DNA of 64,000 nt from G963663525 sp963663525 (GTDB lineage: Bacteria; Myxococcota_A; SURF-8; G963663525), in assembly GCA_963663525.2 (NCBI GenBank), contig CAXXHC010000004.1, forward strand, positions 620,001-684,000, in the 5' to 3' direction. The translations under genes were made by a program, and so were the position numbers. Every line of letters starts with the position of its first letter. The stretch's first letter is position 1. The notes below the pieces were generated by a model. It ran no database searches. It was not told the origin of the DNA and saw nothing but the letters and a program-made list of their open reading frames with translations. This document shows, piece after piece, positions 24,550 to 35,670 of this stretch.

Positions 24550-26637
24550 ATGTCGGATACGCACCACGAACACGAAAACGGACACGGCGAGCTTAGTTAC
24601 TGGTCGGCGTTCTGGGTCGGCCTATTCGTCGCCGCCGTCGTGCTTTTTACGGGACTGAGCGTCGAGCCGGAAAAGATCCCGCGTCTCTGGCTGGCGTTGA
24701 TTCCGCTCATGCCCGCCTTCGGCGCGTTGTTCAACGGCATTTTCGTGCGTCACATGCCGAAGCTGTGGACGGTCGTCATCGCCGTGGGCGCACCGATCGT
24801 TTCCTTCGTTTTCAGCGTGTTTCTTTTCTTCTGGCTCAAAAAAGAGGGGATGGAATATATCGACGTCACCCTCTACGAGTGGCTTTCGGCGGGAGCGTTC
24901 AGCCTTGACGTGACGTTCCGCCTGGATGCGCTCTCCGGGGTGATGATCCTCGTCGTTTCCGGTGTCGGCTCCCTGATTCACGTGTATTCTATCGGTTACA
25001 TTGCACACGATGCAAGCCACAACCGCTTCTTTACCTACTTGAATTTATTCATGTTTGCCATGCTGGTGCTGGTGCTGGGCAACTCCATGCCGCTGACCTT
25101 CATCGGTTGGGAAGGCGTCGGGCTTTGCTCCTACCTGCTGATCGGTTTCTGGTTCGAAGACCACGCCAACGCCAGCGCCGGAAAAAAGGCGTTTATCGTC
25201 AACCGTATCGGTGACGTCGGTGTGCTGCTGGGGATGTTCCTGATTTTCCAGGCTACAGGCACTCTCGTATACGAAGAGATTGCCGCCAATATGGATAAAA
25301 TCCTCAATCCGACGACGGTCACGGTTTTCGGGGCGGGTACCGCCACGGCCATCGGATTGCTTCTTTTCCTGGGATGCACCGGAAAATCGGCCCAGATTCC
25401 TCTGTATGTCTGGTTGCCCGACGCCATGGCCGGTCCCACTCCGGTTTCGGCCTTGATCCACGCCGCAACGATGGTCACCGCCGGTGTCTACCTGATTGCC
25501 CGAATGAATTTCCTGTACGTGGCCACGCCGGAGGCGATGACGGTCGTCGCCATTGTCGGTGCTTTAACGGCGCTTTTCGCGGCGACCATCGGCCTGTTCC
25601 AGTACGACATTAAGAAAGTGTTGGCATATTCCACAGTTAGCCAGCTTGGGTACATGTTCCTGGCGGTCGGTGTCGGCGCATTTACCGCCGGAATCTTCCA
25701 CCTGATGACCCATGCCTTTTTCAAGGCCTGCCTCTTTTTGGGTTCCGGCTCGGTGATTCACGGGATGCACGAGGAGCAGGACATCCGCAAGATGGGCGGA
25801 CTGGCCAAATTCATGCCGAAAACCCACTGGACCTTCTTCATTTCCTGTATCGCCATCGCCGGGTTGCCGCCGCTGGCCGCGTTCTTCAGCAAGGATGAAA
25901 TCCTCTGGCACGCGTTCGCCAACAAAAACGTGGTCGTGCCCTGGTTGCCGAATGTGTTGTGGCTGATCGGCGCGATTGCCGCCGGTTTCACGGCTTTCTA
26001 CATGTTCCGGTTGTACTTCCTGACCTTCCGGGGCGAGTGCCGCGCGCCTGCCGCCTTGCAGAAAAAAATCCACGAGTCGCCGCCTTCGATGACCTGGCCG
26101 CTGATTATTCTCTCCGGGCTGGCCATAGTCGGTGGTTGGGTGGGAATGCCCGCGATCTTCCACGTTCCCAACCTCTTCCATGAAAATCTGCATCACGTGC
26201 TTTCGTATGAAGGCCTGATTCTCAGCCGTATTGCACCGGAGAGCGAACACGCCTGGGAATGGATCATGATGCTGACGTCGGTGGCCATCGCCTGCGCCGG
26301 AATCGCAGTAGCCTGGGTGATTTACGGCAAGAAGCCGGACTGGAAGTGGCAGCCCAACGACAACTTCGTCTACCAGATGATTCACAACAAGTACTGGGTC
26401 GATGAAGGCTACTTCTATGCTTTCGTTCGCCCGCTCGTCAATTTCTCGGTGTTCCTGTGGAGGATGGTGGACGCTTGGATCATCGACGGCGCTCTGACCT
26501 GGGTGACCTCCGCCGTCGCTTACAACGTCGGGCAGGGAATTCGGATCGTTCAGACCGGCAACGTGCAGACCTACCTGTTGTCGTTCGTGATCGGCGTGTC
26601 CCTGTTGGTGTTCTACCTGTGGCGTTTCGTCGGCTGA
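24550..26637 (+). CDS. nuoL: NADH-quinone oxidoreductase subunit L (antiporter-like)
   Basis: This 695-residue polytopic subunit is related to Mrp Na+/H+ antiporters. It has NSMPLTFIGWEGVGLCSYLL (with the key Glu), GKSAQIPLYVWLPDAMAGPT, PVSALIHAATMVTAGVYLI and the Lys-containing DIKKVLAYSTVSQLGYM. A long lateral helix and a last transmembrane helix end the protein. It is one of the proton-pumping subunits. The N-terminus starts with a short His-rich stretch (THHEHENGHGE) that I do not recognise as a family feature. Confidence 0.96.
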   Translation: MSDTHHEHENGHGELSYWSAFWVGLFVAAVVLFTGLSVEPEKIPRLWLALIPLMPAFGALFNGIFVRHMPKLWTVVIAVGAPIVSFVFSVFLFFWLKKEGMEYIDVTLYEWLSAGAFSLDVTFRLDALSGVMILVVSGVGSLIHVYSIGYIAHDASHNRFFTYLNLFMFAMLVLVLGNSMPLTFIGWEGVGLCSYLLIGFWFEDHANASAGKKAFIVNRIGDVGVLLGMFLIFQATGTLVYEEIAANMDKILNPTTVTVFGAGTATAIGLLLFLGCTGKSAQIPLYVWLPDAMAGPTPVSALIHAATMVTAGVYLIARMNFLYVATPEAMTVVAIVGALTALFAATIGLFQYDIKKVLAYSTVSQLGYMFLAVGVGAFTAGIFHLMTHAFFKACLFLGSGSVIHGMHEEQDIRKMGGLAKFMPKTHWTFFISCIAIAGLPPLAAFFSKDEILWHAFANKNVVVPWLPNVLWLIGAIAAGFTAFYMFRLYFLTFRGECRAPAALQKKIHESPPSMTWPLIILSGLAIVGGWVGMPAIFHVPNLFHENLHHVLSYEGLILSRIAPESEHAWEWIMMLTSVAIACAGIAVAWVIYGKKPDWKWQPNDNFVYQMIHNKYWVDEGYFYAFVRPLVNFSVFLWRMVDAWIIDGALTWVTSAVAYNVGQGIRIVQTGNVQTYLLSFVIGVSLLVFYLWRFVG

Positions 26638-26693
26638 TCGTTCGCGTGTCCTTGCCGGTCGTAGCCGGTTGAATTTGTGCAAAGGGTAAAAGC

Positions 26694-28382
<1,689 letters not shown>

Positions 28383-28385
28383 ACG

Positions 28386-29915
28386 ATGTCTGAATTGATG
28401 CGGACCTTCCCAGCAACGCTCGGTTTTCAGGAAGTGGGCCAGCTCGCCCCCTTGGCGCTCGTCGCCCTTTTCTCGCTGGCGGTGCTGTTGGCCGACGTGT
28501 TCGCCCGTCCCGGTACGAAGAAATCGTGGGTCGGCTACATGACTCTGGTCGGTCTCGGCGTGACGTTTCTCGCCTGCCTCGTCCAGTGGGGAGCGTTCCA
28601 ATCCGCCACCGCCGGAGGCGCGAAAATCGCCACGATCTTTTTCGGCACCTACCGCGCGGAAGCGTTTACCGTCTATTTCGACATGATCCTGATTCTCGGC
28701 GCGGCGATCACCACGTTGAGCGCCATCGGCTACTTCGAGGAACACGGCCTGCATCGCGGCGAATTCTACTCCATGATGCTGATGGCCTTGTTCGGCATGA
28801 TGCTGATGGCCGGTGCGGTGGACCTGCTGGTGTTTTTCGTCGGACTGGAAGTGATGTCGGTCGCTATTTACGTGCTGGCCGCTTACCAGCGTCACAAAAT
28901 CTCCAGTATCGAAGCGGCGTTGAAATACTTCCTGATGGGCGCGTTTTCCACCGCCTTTCTGCTGCTCGGCATGGCGTATGTTTACGGTGCGACGGGAACT
29001 CTGAACCTCTCCGAAATCGGCGATTACGCCGTGAAAACCGGATCGTCGAACCTTTTCCTCATGCTGGGTATGGTGCTGTTGCTGGTCGGGTTCGCGTTCA
29101 AAGTGTCGCTCGTACCGTTCCATCAATGGACCCCGGACGCCTACGAGGGAGCTCCGACCGTCGTCACAGGCTTCATGGCCACGGCGGTAAAAGCGGCGGC
29201 GTTTGCGGCGTTCGTGCGTGTTTTCTTCATGGCCTTTTTTCCGCTCAAGGACGGCTCCGTGGGATGGGGCAACCTCATCTGGGTGTTGGCCGTGCTGACC
29301 ATGACCACCGGCAATATTCTGGCGCTGGTGCAGGACAACGTGAAGCGGATGCTGGCTTATTCCTCCGTCGCCCATGCCGGATATCTTCTGCTTGGCCTTC
29401 TGGCGATGGACGACCCCAACGGCAGCGGAACTGCAGCCATCCTGCTGTACCTGCTGGCCTACATGGTGATGAACCTCGGCGCTTTCGCGGTGGTCGTGCT
29501 GGTGGGACGCCGGGAAAACGAAAACCTGCTCGTTTCGGAAGGTTGGAAGGGTTTCGGCATTCGTTATCCGCTGCTGGGTGCTGCGATGACGTTGTTCATG
29601 CTCTCCCTGGCAGGCGTGCCGCCAACGGCGGGATTCTTGGGAAAATTCTACCTCTTCCGCGCCGTGCTGGATCAGGGGTTCGTCGCTATCGTGATCATCG
29701 CCGTATTCAACTCGCTGCTTTCGGTTTACTACTATCTGCGGGTGACGGTCTACATGTTCATGGTGCCCGCCGAGGACGAAGAACCCAAGGTGCTGGGCTC
29801 CGTACCGGTCATGCTGGCGGTGCTGGTGTCGGCGGGACTGACGCTGGCCATCGGCATTCTGCCTGCCTCCTACCTGGAATCGGCCCAGGCCGCTGCGTTG
29901 AGCCTGTTGCAGTAG
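28386..29915 (+). CDS. nuoN: NADH-quinone oxidoreductase subunit N
   Basis: This 509-residue antiporter-like subunit closes the nuo block. Conserved stretches are DLLVFFVGLEVMSVAIYVLA (pump Glu), KVSLVPFHQWTPDAYEGAPT and NVKRMLAYSSVAHAGYLL. A factor-independent terminator follows 24 bp after the stop, so the operon ends here. Confidence 0.96.
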   Translation: MSELMRTFPATLGFQEVGQLAPLALVALFSLAVLLADVFARPGTKKSWVGYMTLVGLGVTFLACLVQWGAFQSATAGGAKIATIFFGTYRAEAFTVYFDMILILGAAITTLSAIGYFEEHGLHRGEFYSMMLMALFGMMLMAGAVDLLVFFVGLEVMSVAIYVLAAYQRHKISSIEAALKYFLMGAFSTAFLLLGMAYVYGATGTLNLSEIGDYAVKTGSSNLFLMLGMVLLLVGFAFKVSLVPFHQWTPDAYEGAPTVVTGFMATAVKAAAFAAFVRVFFMAFFPLKDGSVGWGNLIWVLAVLTMTTGNILALVQDNVKRMLAYSSVAHAGYLLLGLLAMDDPNGSGTAAILLYLLAYMVMNLGAFAVVVLVGRRENENLLVSEGWKGFGIRYPLLGAAMTLFMLSLAGVPPTAGFLGKFYLFRAVLDQGFVAIVIIAVFNSLLSVYYYLRVTVYMFMVPAEDEEPKVLGSVPVMLAVLVSAGLTLAIGILPASYLESAQAAALSLLQ

Positions 29916-29939
29916 GCGAATTAAAAAAGTATGTTTAGG

Positions 29940-29966
29940 GCGCATCCGATTCGGGTGCGCTTTTTT
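29940..29966 (+). terminator. Factor-independent terminator of the nuo operon
   Basis: GCGCATCCGA pairs with TCGGGTGCGC around a short loop and is followed directly by TTTTTTG. It lies between nuoN and the pgeF start. Confidence 0.85.
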
Positions 29967-29991
29967 GTTGTTTGTTACGAAAAGGTACATT

Positions 29992-30789
29992 TTGACGCAC
30001 GATTTCGAATCTTCACTGCCCTTTGTCACCGTTCCCGACTGGGATGAGGAGTCGAACCTCGTCCACGGATTCGGCACCGATTTCTGCGGCTACGCGGGCC
30101 TGGATGCCGAAAAGGAGGACGACCGCGAACGAGCAAAGCGAGAGTCCGTGCGCCGAGCGGCGCGAGAAGCGTTGCTACAGGCCGGAGAGACGTTTCGGGG
30201 AGTGTGGACGGTCAAGCAGACCCATTCCACCGATCTGTTGGTTCTGCGTCGAAATACGGAGGTTTTGCCCGCTCCCGACGAAATCTCCTGCGACGGTATC
30301 GTCACCGACCATCCGGGACTGCTGGTGGCGGTGAAAACCGCCGATTGCCTGCCGTTGTTGTTTTACGCTCCCCAAGCACCCGCTGTGGCGGCGGTGCACG
30401 CCGGGTGGCGCGGGGTGTTCGACGGCATCGCCGTGGAAGCCATCCGACGTTTGCAGGGAACTTTCGGGGTTGATCCTGCAAGGTTGCAACTGGCGATCGG
30501 GCCGGGCGCGGGCGCATGTTGCTACGAAGTCTCCGACGATCTCGCCCGGCGCTTCGAGGAACGGTTCGGACCTGTGTGCGTGCGGAAAGTGAAAGGGCGG
30601 ATGCACCTCGATCTTGCACGGGCGGTCGAAGGGCAGGTTGTTTCACAGGGAATGAAGGCGGCGAACGTCCATAAAATCGATCATTGTACGATCTGTCGCC
30701 GCGAGCCTTCCTATTATTCCTGGCGTCGCGACCGGGAAAAAACAGGTAGATTGCTGCATTTCATCGGAATTCGCGATGTTGGCGGGTAG
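29992..30789 (+). CDS. pgeF: YfiH/PgeF-type polyphenol oxidase family protein
   Basis: The family (YfiH, YlmD, FAMIN-like) has a Zn/Cu site and purine-nucleoside phosphorylase-like activity; in E. coli PgeF limits L-Ser misincorporation into peptidoglycan precursors. Key blocks are VKQTHSTDLLVL, VAVKTADCLPLLFYA and VAAVHAGWRGVFDGI, whose His, Cys and His would hold the metal. I chose TTG 29992, with AAAGG 6 nt upstream, giving 265 residues; the frame is open from 29965, but that would start inside the nuo terminator. Confidence 0.88.
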   Translation: MTHDFESSLPFVTVPDWDEESNLVHGFGTDFCGYAGLDAEKEDDRERAKRESVRRAAREALLQAGETFRGVWTVKQTHSTDLLVLRRNTEVLPAPDEISCDGIVTDHPGLLVAVKTADCLPLLFYAPQAPAVAAVHAGWRGVFDGIAVEAIRRLQGTFGVDPARLQLAIGPGAGACCYEVSDDLARRFEERFGPVCVRKVKGRMHLDLARAVEGQVVSQGMKAANVHKIDHCTICRREPSYYSWRRDREKTGRLLHFIGIRDVGG

Positions 30790-30806
30790 GTTTGGCTGAT
30801 TTTTAA

Positions 30807-30844
30807 CCCGACACCGTGGCATTGTCGGGCAAGAAATTTGCCCG
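30807..30844. terminator. Possible terminator between converging genes
   Basis: CCCGACA pairs with TGTCGGG (30807-30829) and overlaps a second hairpin CGGGCAA/TTTGCCCG (30826-30844). There is no clear U-run, so the role is uncertain. Confidence 0.3.
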
Positions 30845-30885
30845 GCCTACGCGAGATGTTTTCGATACATGATAGCGAAATGGAC

Positions 30886-31512
30886 TCAGCCCAACTGTTC
30901 CAGCAACAATGTTTTTAGCCGGTCCAGACTTACCGGTTGAGGTTCGATCGGAACGCCCATCCAGTCGGAGAACTCGAAGATTTTTTCCGGATCGTTCATG
31001 GCGACATCGTTGAAGGTATCGAGCGGGCACAGCAGACACGCTTTCCCGTGCTTGGGAAAAGTCTCGTTTTTCAGACCGTCGTCCCAGTCGGCGAAAATAC
31101 CCTTCCAGTACGCGAACCAGCCCGGCGTCAGCCAGTACGGCTCCTGATCCTCGTACATTTTTCGGCGTTCCTCGTTGGACGCGAGAAAATCAAAGCAGTT
31201 GGCGGCCTGTAAGCGGGTCACGCCCGGACCGTATTCGCTCATGATGCTTTCAACCGTCTTTTCCGGTGCGCTCATGTCGAGATAGCAGCGTTTTCCGTAT
31301 AAAACGATCACGCGCTCCGATTCGGCGGTTGCTTTTTCCAACTGTTTGCGCAACTGACTTTCCAGCAAGCGCGGCTTGTCGTGCAAACCGGGACCGGTGA
31401 AATAGATGTGGTCCGCATCCAGCCAGCCTTCCTCTTCGAGGTGCTTCAACTCGGGACGCATCACGCCGCAGGACACGATGGAATACCCTTTGAAGCTGTG
31501 ATTTTCGGCCAT
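30886..31512 (-). CDS. DUF1638 domain protein
   Basis: This 208-residue protein begins with YSIVSCGVMRPELKHLEEEG, followed by GLHDKPRLLESQL and VIVLYGKRCYLDM, the conserved order of DUF1638. Family members occur mainly in anaerobes and archaea, often near corrinoid methyltransferase genes; their function is unknown. Conserved Cys, His and acidic residues suggest a metal or cofactor site. It stands alone, converging with pgeF and 230 bp from the DUF2173 gene. Confidence 0.82.
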   Translation of the reverse strand: MAENHSFKGYSIVSCGVMRPELKHLEEEGWLDADHIYFTGPGLHDKPRLLESQLRKQLEKATAESERVIVLYGKRCYLDMSAPEKTVESIMSEYGPGVTRLQAANCFDFLASNEERRKMYEDQEPYWLTPGWFAYWKGIFADWDDGLKNETFPKHGKACLLCPLDTFNDVAMNDPEKIFEFSDWMGVPIEPQPVSLDRLKTLLLEQLG

Positions 31513-31744
31513 GGATCCTCCAATGCACTATGTGTAAATTTCCCCGGCGTTGTCACAACGACGAAGGGAAAACGATGGGCGTCGTTTCAGGTGAAAGCCG
31601 CATTCGAGCCCTGCCGACTTCGTGCGATCCGACGCCCAAGAGAAACTGCTTTTTCAATACTTTACCCTGACTATCGTCTTTTTTACGGGATCGCTTTATT
31701 CCCCAATCACTCTCGTCGCGGGGAGAGAGTCAAGAGGACGATCT

Positions 31745-32101
31745 TCAGTCCGCTATTTGCAGGGTCGCATCGCCCAGGTCGTAGTACAGACCGATGAACA
31801 GGTCGTTGAATTCCGCCTCGTTCGCTTTCACGAAAACGCCGGTATCGCCTGCGACCAACAGCGCCAACTCGCCCGCCATCAACGCCCAGCCATGAAGGTC
31901 ACCCCAAGGAAGATTTGTCTTCGCGTCGAGGCTTTTGGCTTTCTGTTGCATGTTGAGGTTCAGGTCGGCGCAAATCTGAGCCACCTGGTTCATCTGTTCC
32001 TGTGTAACGTCGCCGATTGCACGAACAGCAAGACCGTCCTCGGAAAACTGTCCCGCAGCGATCACTCCCGGCTTTTTCAGCAATCTGTCCAATCCTATCA
32101 T
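31745..32101 (-). CDS. DUF2173 family small protein
   Basis: This 118-residue protein has LLKKPGVIAAGQFSEDG, GWALMAGELALLVAGDTGVF and NEAEFNDLFIGL, the conserved layout of DUF2173, a roadblock/profilin-like fold of unknown function known from archaea and sulfur-metabolising bacteria. There is no signal peptide, so it is cytoplasmic. A good AGGAGG precedes the ATG. Confidence 0.8.
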   Translation of the reverse strand: MIGLDRLLKKPGVIAAGQFSEDGLAVRAIGDVTQEQMNQVAQICADLNLNMQQKAKSLDAKTNLPWGDLHGWALMAGELALLVAGDTGVFVKANEAEFNDLFIGLYYDLGDATLQIAD

Positions 32102-32671
32102 GATGTGCCTCCTGTGGAAATCGTTTTTCAGAACTGCCGACGTAAAAGAGCAAATCCGGTGCCATAGATTTCTGTTTGCTCCAACATGCTGAAAATACGG
32201 GAGAAATATCTATATCGACCTGAATTCCTGTTGCTTGTGTTGTTTGGTTGAGTTGTGGTTCTGCTACTGTTGGCTGGTCGAAAAGTGCAAATATGCTACT
32301 TTGCGGTCCAATATAGTTTCAGATTTCAGTGAAGCTTTCGACGTCGCGTTTTCGATTTCCCGATATGGATATGAATTTGGAAAAAAGTGGTCGAGTCAAA
32401 AAAGTGAACTGTTGCTGGCAACTGTATGTCCAACAAAACGGACAAAGGTGAGATGTTTTCCAGATCGGGCAGTAGCAGGAAAGCTACTGTTTCTTTTTTT
32501 CTTTGAAACCAAGATCCGATTGAAAAATCTTCCCCATTGTGATACACATGAATGGATTTTTTAATGATTTCGTGATTCACGTGTTTTTGCAAAACTTTCC
32601 TGCCTGGAGTATCTCGATTTCATCGTTCTTTTTAAGATGATATCGAGGGCGATTTTTTAGAGGATTTCCGT
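32102..32671. other. AT-rich intergenic region without a recognisable gene
   Basis: Open frames of up to about 109 codons exist but have no start signals, signal peptides or family motifs. The stretch should hold the divergent promoters for the DUF2173 gene and the apbE-rnf operon; I see no convincing -35/-10 pair. Confidence 0.5.
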
Positions 32672-33826
32672 ATGTGGAGGAAAAATCCTTTTTCCGGCAG
32701 CGCCAACGGTCCGATGATCGGCCTTGCCGTGCTATTTTCCGCCCTCGTGATGCTGGCTTTGTGGAAACTCGGCCCGATTCAGGAGACTGCTACCACTCCC
32801 ACTGAAACCGCTTCCCCCGCTCCTACGCCGAACCCGGAGACTGATAAAAACAACTGGTTCGAGGAAAAACGCTTTATTTATCATGGGATACCTTCCCGGA
32901 TTCTCTTTCTCCTGGGATCGCCCGACGAGAAGTATGAAGCCCAACTGGCGCATGACGCCTGGCAGGAATTCGAGCGCATTGGCAAGGTATTCAATCCCTT
33001 CGATCCGACCAGCGAAACCGGGCGTCTGAACCGCCGCACTTCTTCGAAAAATATCAAGATTTCCGAAGATATACGTAGAGTCTTGCAACAGATTTCCTCG
33101 ATGTACGATGCCTCCGGTGGCGCGTTCGATCCCACATTGTGGCCCATTAAAAAACTTTGGCGCGAAGCCGTGGAGCGCCAGCGCCTTCCCTCCGATGAGG
33201 AACTGGCCCAGGCCGCCGAAGCGACCGGCTTCGATTTTGTCCACGGTTTCGATGGCGATGATCGACTACTCACGCTGGATCGCGAGGATCTGCAATTCGA
33301 TTTCGGAGGCATCGCCAAGGGATACGCTGTGGACCGGGTACGAGAATTGCTCGAAGCAGGGGGAGCCGTGGCCGGGTTGGTCCAATGCGGCGGCGAAATC
33401 TCGACTTTTGGGGAAAAGACGGACGGAGCATGGTCCATTGGGGTGCAGCATCCTACCGACCTTCGCTCCCTCTGGGGCGTGCTTCATGCCAAAACCGGGA
33501 TGCGCGTGTCCACCAGTGGAAATTACAGGCAACCCCTGAATATTGCAGGGAAAAGCTATTACCACATTTTCAATCCCAAAGACGGTCGCCCGGTGTCCGA
33601 ACGCATTGCCGGAGTGACGGTGGCGAGTTTCGACGAACGAGTCTCCAACGCGATTCTCGATGCTTGCGCCACGGCCATTACGGTGCTCGGTTCCAAAAAA
33701 GGGATGGAACTGGCCGAACGACTCGGCGTGGAGACTTTGATTCTCGTACACGTTGAAAACACCATCCAAAAGGTGGTGAGTCCGGGATTTTCGAGCCATT
33801 TTCGCAAAAGGAAGAATTTGCAATGA
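32672..33826 (+). CDS. apbE: FAD:protein FMN transferase
   Basis: ApbE attaches FMN from FAD covalently to Thr in RnfD/RnfG-type proteins on the outer side of the inner membrane. The 384-residue protein has a membrane-anchoring N-terminal helix (about 15-35), a Thr/Pro-rich linker, and the enzyme domain with DPTSETGRLNRR, the FAD-binding DFGGIAKGYAVDRV, QCGGEI and the metal-binding region around FDERVSNAILDACATAIT. It heads the rnf gene cluster and overlaps the RseC-like gene by 4 bp, fitting its role in maturing the Rnf complex. Confidence 0.94.
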   Translation: MWRKNPFSGSANGPMIGLAVLFSALVMLALWKLGPIQETATTPTETASPAPTPNPETDKNNWFEEKRFIYHGIPSRILFLLGSPDEKYEAQLAHDAWQEFERIGKVFNPFDPTSETGRLNRRTSSKNIKISEDIRRVLQQISSMYDASGGAFDPTLWPIKKLWREAVERQRLPSDEELAQAAEATGFDFVHGFDGDDRLLTLDREDLQFDFGGIAKGYAVDRVRELLEAGGAVAGLVQCGGEISTFGEKTDGAWSIGVQHPTDLRSLWGVLHAKTGMRVSTSGNYRQPLNIAGKSYYHIFNPKDGRPVSERIAGVTVASFDERVSNAILDACATAITVLGSKKGMELAERLGVETLILVHVENTIQKVVSPGFSSHFRKRKNLQ

Positions 33827-34284
33827 TTGCCAGGGGAAAAGTGATCGCGCACGATGGCACCCTGGCCACGATCCGGGTTTGCCATGGGGAATATTGCGTG
33901 AATTGCGGATTGCACGACCCGAGCCAGACCCACGTCGAGTTCGAGGCCGAAGACCCGGTGGGCGTCGAAGTCGGACAACACGTGGAATTCGAGGCGAAAA
34001 AGGGCCGGATGTACCTCGCAATTCTGTTGGTGTTCTGGCTGCCGCTTTTGTTTCTGGGCATCGGAGCGGGAATCGGCGTGGTTCTGGCGTCGCTTGCGGG
34101 TTCGGAAAGTGCTTGGTTTCCCGGTCTTTTCGGGGTTGGGTTTTTAATTTTAGGTATCGGAATCGTATATTTAATCGGCAAAAAGACGAAGGCCGGTGCG
34201 GGGATGGTCGTATTGCGCGTCTCGCCGGATTCTTCGTCCTGCCATCGTGAAACGGGGGAAAGCGAAGTCGAAACGGAGGGTTAG
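33823..34284 (+). CDS. RseC/MucC family (SoxR-reducing system) membrane protein
   Basis: This 153-residue protein has an N-terminal domain with Cys residues (CHGEYCVNCGLHDPS), then two transmembrane helices (about 67-90 and 100-122) and a polar tail. This is the RseC/MucC layout; RseC is linked to the Rnf-like SoxR-reducing complex in E. coli, and relatives are frequent in rnf operons. The start overlaps apbE (ATGA) and rnfC follows after 52 bp. Electron transfer or assembly of Rnf is a plausible role. Confidence 0.82.
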   Translation: MIARGKVIAHDGTLATIRVCHGEYCVNCGLHDPSQTHVEFEAEDPVGVEVGQHVEFEAKKGRMYLAILLVFWLPLLFLGIGAGIGVVLASLAGSESAWFPGLFGVGFLILGIGIVYLIGKKTKAGAGMVVLRVSPDSSSCHRETGESEVETEG

Positions 34285-34336
34285 CAAATCCGTTCGGTTT
34301 CGAAACGGGTCACATTCATCGTGGAAGGATCGTTCC

Positions 34337-35659
34337 ATGGTTCACACATTCCGAGGAGGGGCGAAGGTCAGGCACGAAAAGCACCGGACCGAGGGCAAAC
34401 TCATCGAGCGGATGCCTTGCCCGGCCATCCTGACTATTCACACTGTGCAGCACATCGGCGCGCCCAATCTTCCGCTGGTAGAAAAAGGCGAGGAGGTGCG
34501 TAAGGGACAGAAACTTGCGGGGGCCGACGCCTTCGTCTCCGCGCCGGTTCACGCCCCGACTTCGGGAGTCGTGGCCGACATCCGGGAGGCCGTGCACCCG
34601 GTGCTGGGCAAGGGGACGGCCATTGTCCTTGAAACCGACGGCCACGACACGTGGGCCGAAGGGCTGCCCGCCGAGAGCGACTGGCGTTCTATGGACGTTT
34701 CGCAACTGCGCGAGGCGGTCAAAGAGGCCGGAATCGTCGGCCTGGGCGGGGCGACTTTTCCGACTCACGTCAAAATCACGCCACCGGATGACGTCGCCAT
34801 CGAGCACCTGCTCATCAACGGGGCCGAGTGCGAACCTTACCTCACCAGCGACGACGCCATCATGCGCGAACGCTCCGAGGATATCGTCACCGGTATCGAA
34901 ATCCTTCGAAAAGTGCTTGGTGCGAAGCAGGTGGCGGTGGGTATAGAGAACAACAAGCCGCAAGCCATTGAAATCATGACGAAAGCCTGCGCCAGACTGG
35001 AAAACTGTCGCGTGGCGGCGTTGCCCTCGCGCTATCCGCAGGGGGCCGAGCGCAGCCTTATCAAGGGGTTGCTCGACCTGTGGCTTCCGGGCGGAAAACT
35101 GCCGATGTCCCTAGGTGTGGTGGTGCAGAATACCACCACCTGCGCATCCATCTCCGACGCGGTGCTGCGAGGCGTTCCGATCATCGAAAAGGTGGTGACG
35201 GTCTCCGGCGAATGTGTGGCCGAACCCAAAAACGTGCTCGCTCCGATTGGTGCAACCTGGCGGGATCTCTTGGATTTCTGCGGCGGACTGAAAGAAGAAC
35301 TCGGACGCCTCGTGATGGGCGGTCCGATGATGGGGATTTCGCAAAACAGCTTCGATATTCCAATGATTAAGGGCACCAGCGGACTTTTGGCGCTTTCCCA
35401 AAAAGAGATCGAGCGCAAAGAGGAAGGACCGTGTATCCGTTGCGGAAACTGTGTCAAATCCTGCCCGATGGGCCTGGAGCCGCTCGACTGGCCGGTGCTG
35501 GCGCGCAAGCGAAAGTGGACGGAAGCCGAGAAAAAACGGGTGCTTGAGTGCGTCGAGTGCGGAAGCTGCGAGTACGTCTGCCCGGCGAACCGGCATCTGC
35601 TGCAATCCGTCAAAGTGCTCAAGTCGCGGGTGCGCGATCTGCAAAAAGAAAAGAAATAG
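34337..35659 (+). CDS. rnfC: Ion-translocating oxidoreductase subunit RnfC
   Basis: RnfC is the peripheral NADH-oxidising subunit, with FMN and two [4Fe-4S] clusters. From ATG 34337 (GGAAGGA upstream) the 440-residue protein has the barrel-sandwich N-terminus (FRGGAKVRHEK), VGLGGATFPTHVK, LLINGAECEPYLTSDD and, near the C-terminus, two ferredoxin-type Cys sets: CIRCGNCVKSCP and CVECGSCEYVCP. The frame is open upstream of 34337, but the homology begins there. A lipoprotein gene follows after 11 bp. Confidence 0.95.
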   Translation: MVHTFRGGAKVRHEKHRTEGKLIERMPCPAILTIHTVQHIGAPNLPLVEKGEEVRKGQKLAGADAFVSAPVHAPTSGVVADIREAVHPVLGKGTAIVLETDGHDTWAEGLPAESDWRSMDVSQLREAVKEAGIVGLGGATFPTHVKITPPDDVAIEHLLINGAECEPYLTSDDAIMRERSEDIVTGIEILRKVLGAKQVAVGIENNKPQAIEIMTKACARLENCRVAALPSRYPQGAERSLIKGLLDLWLPGGKLPMSLGVVVQNTTTCASISDAVLRGVPIIEKVVTVSGECVAEPKNVLAPIGATWRDLLDFCGGLKEELGRLVMGGPMMGISQNSFDIPMIKGTSGLLALSQKEIERKEEGPCIRCGNCVKSCPMGLEPLDWPVLARKRKWTEAEKKRVLECVECGSCEYVCPANRHLLQSVKVLKSRVRDLQKEKK

Positions 35660-35670
35660 GGGGAAACACG

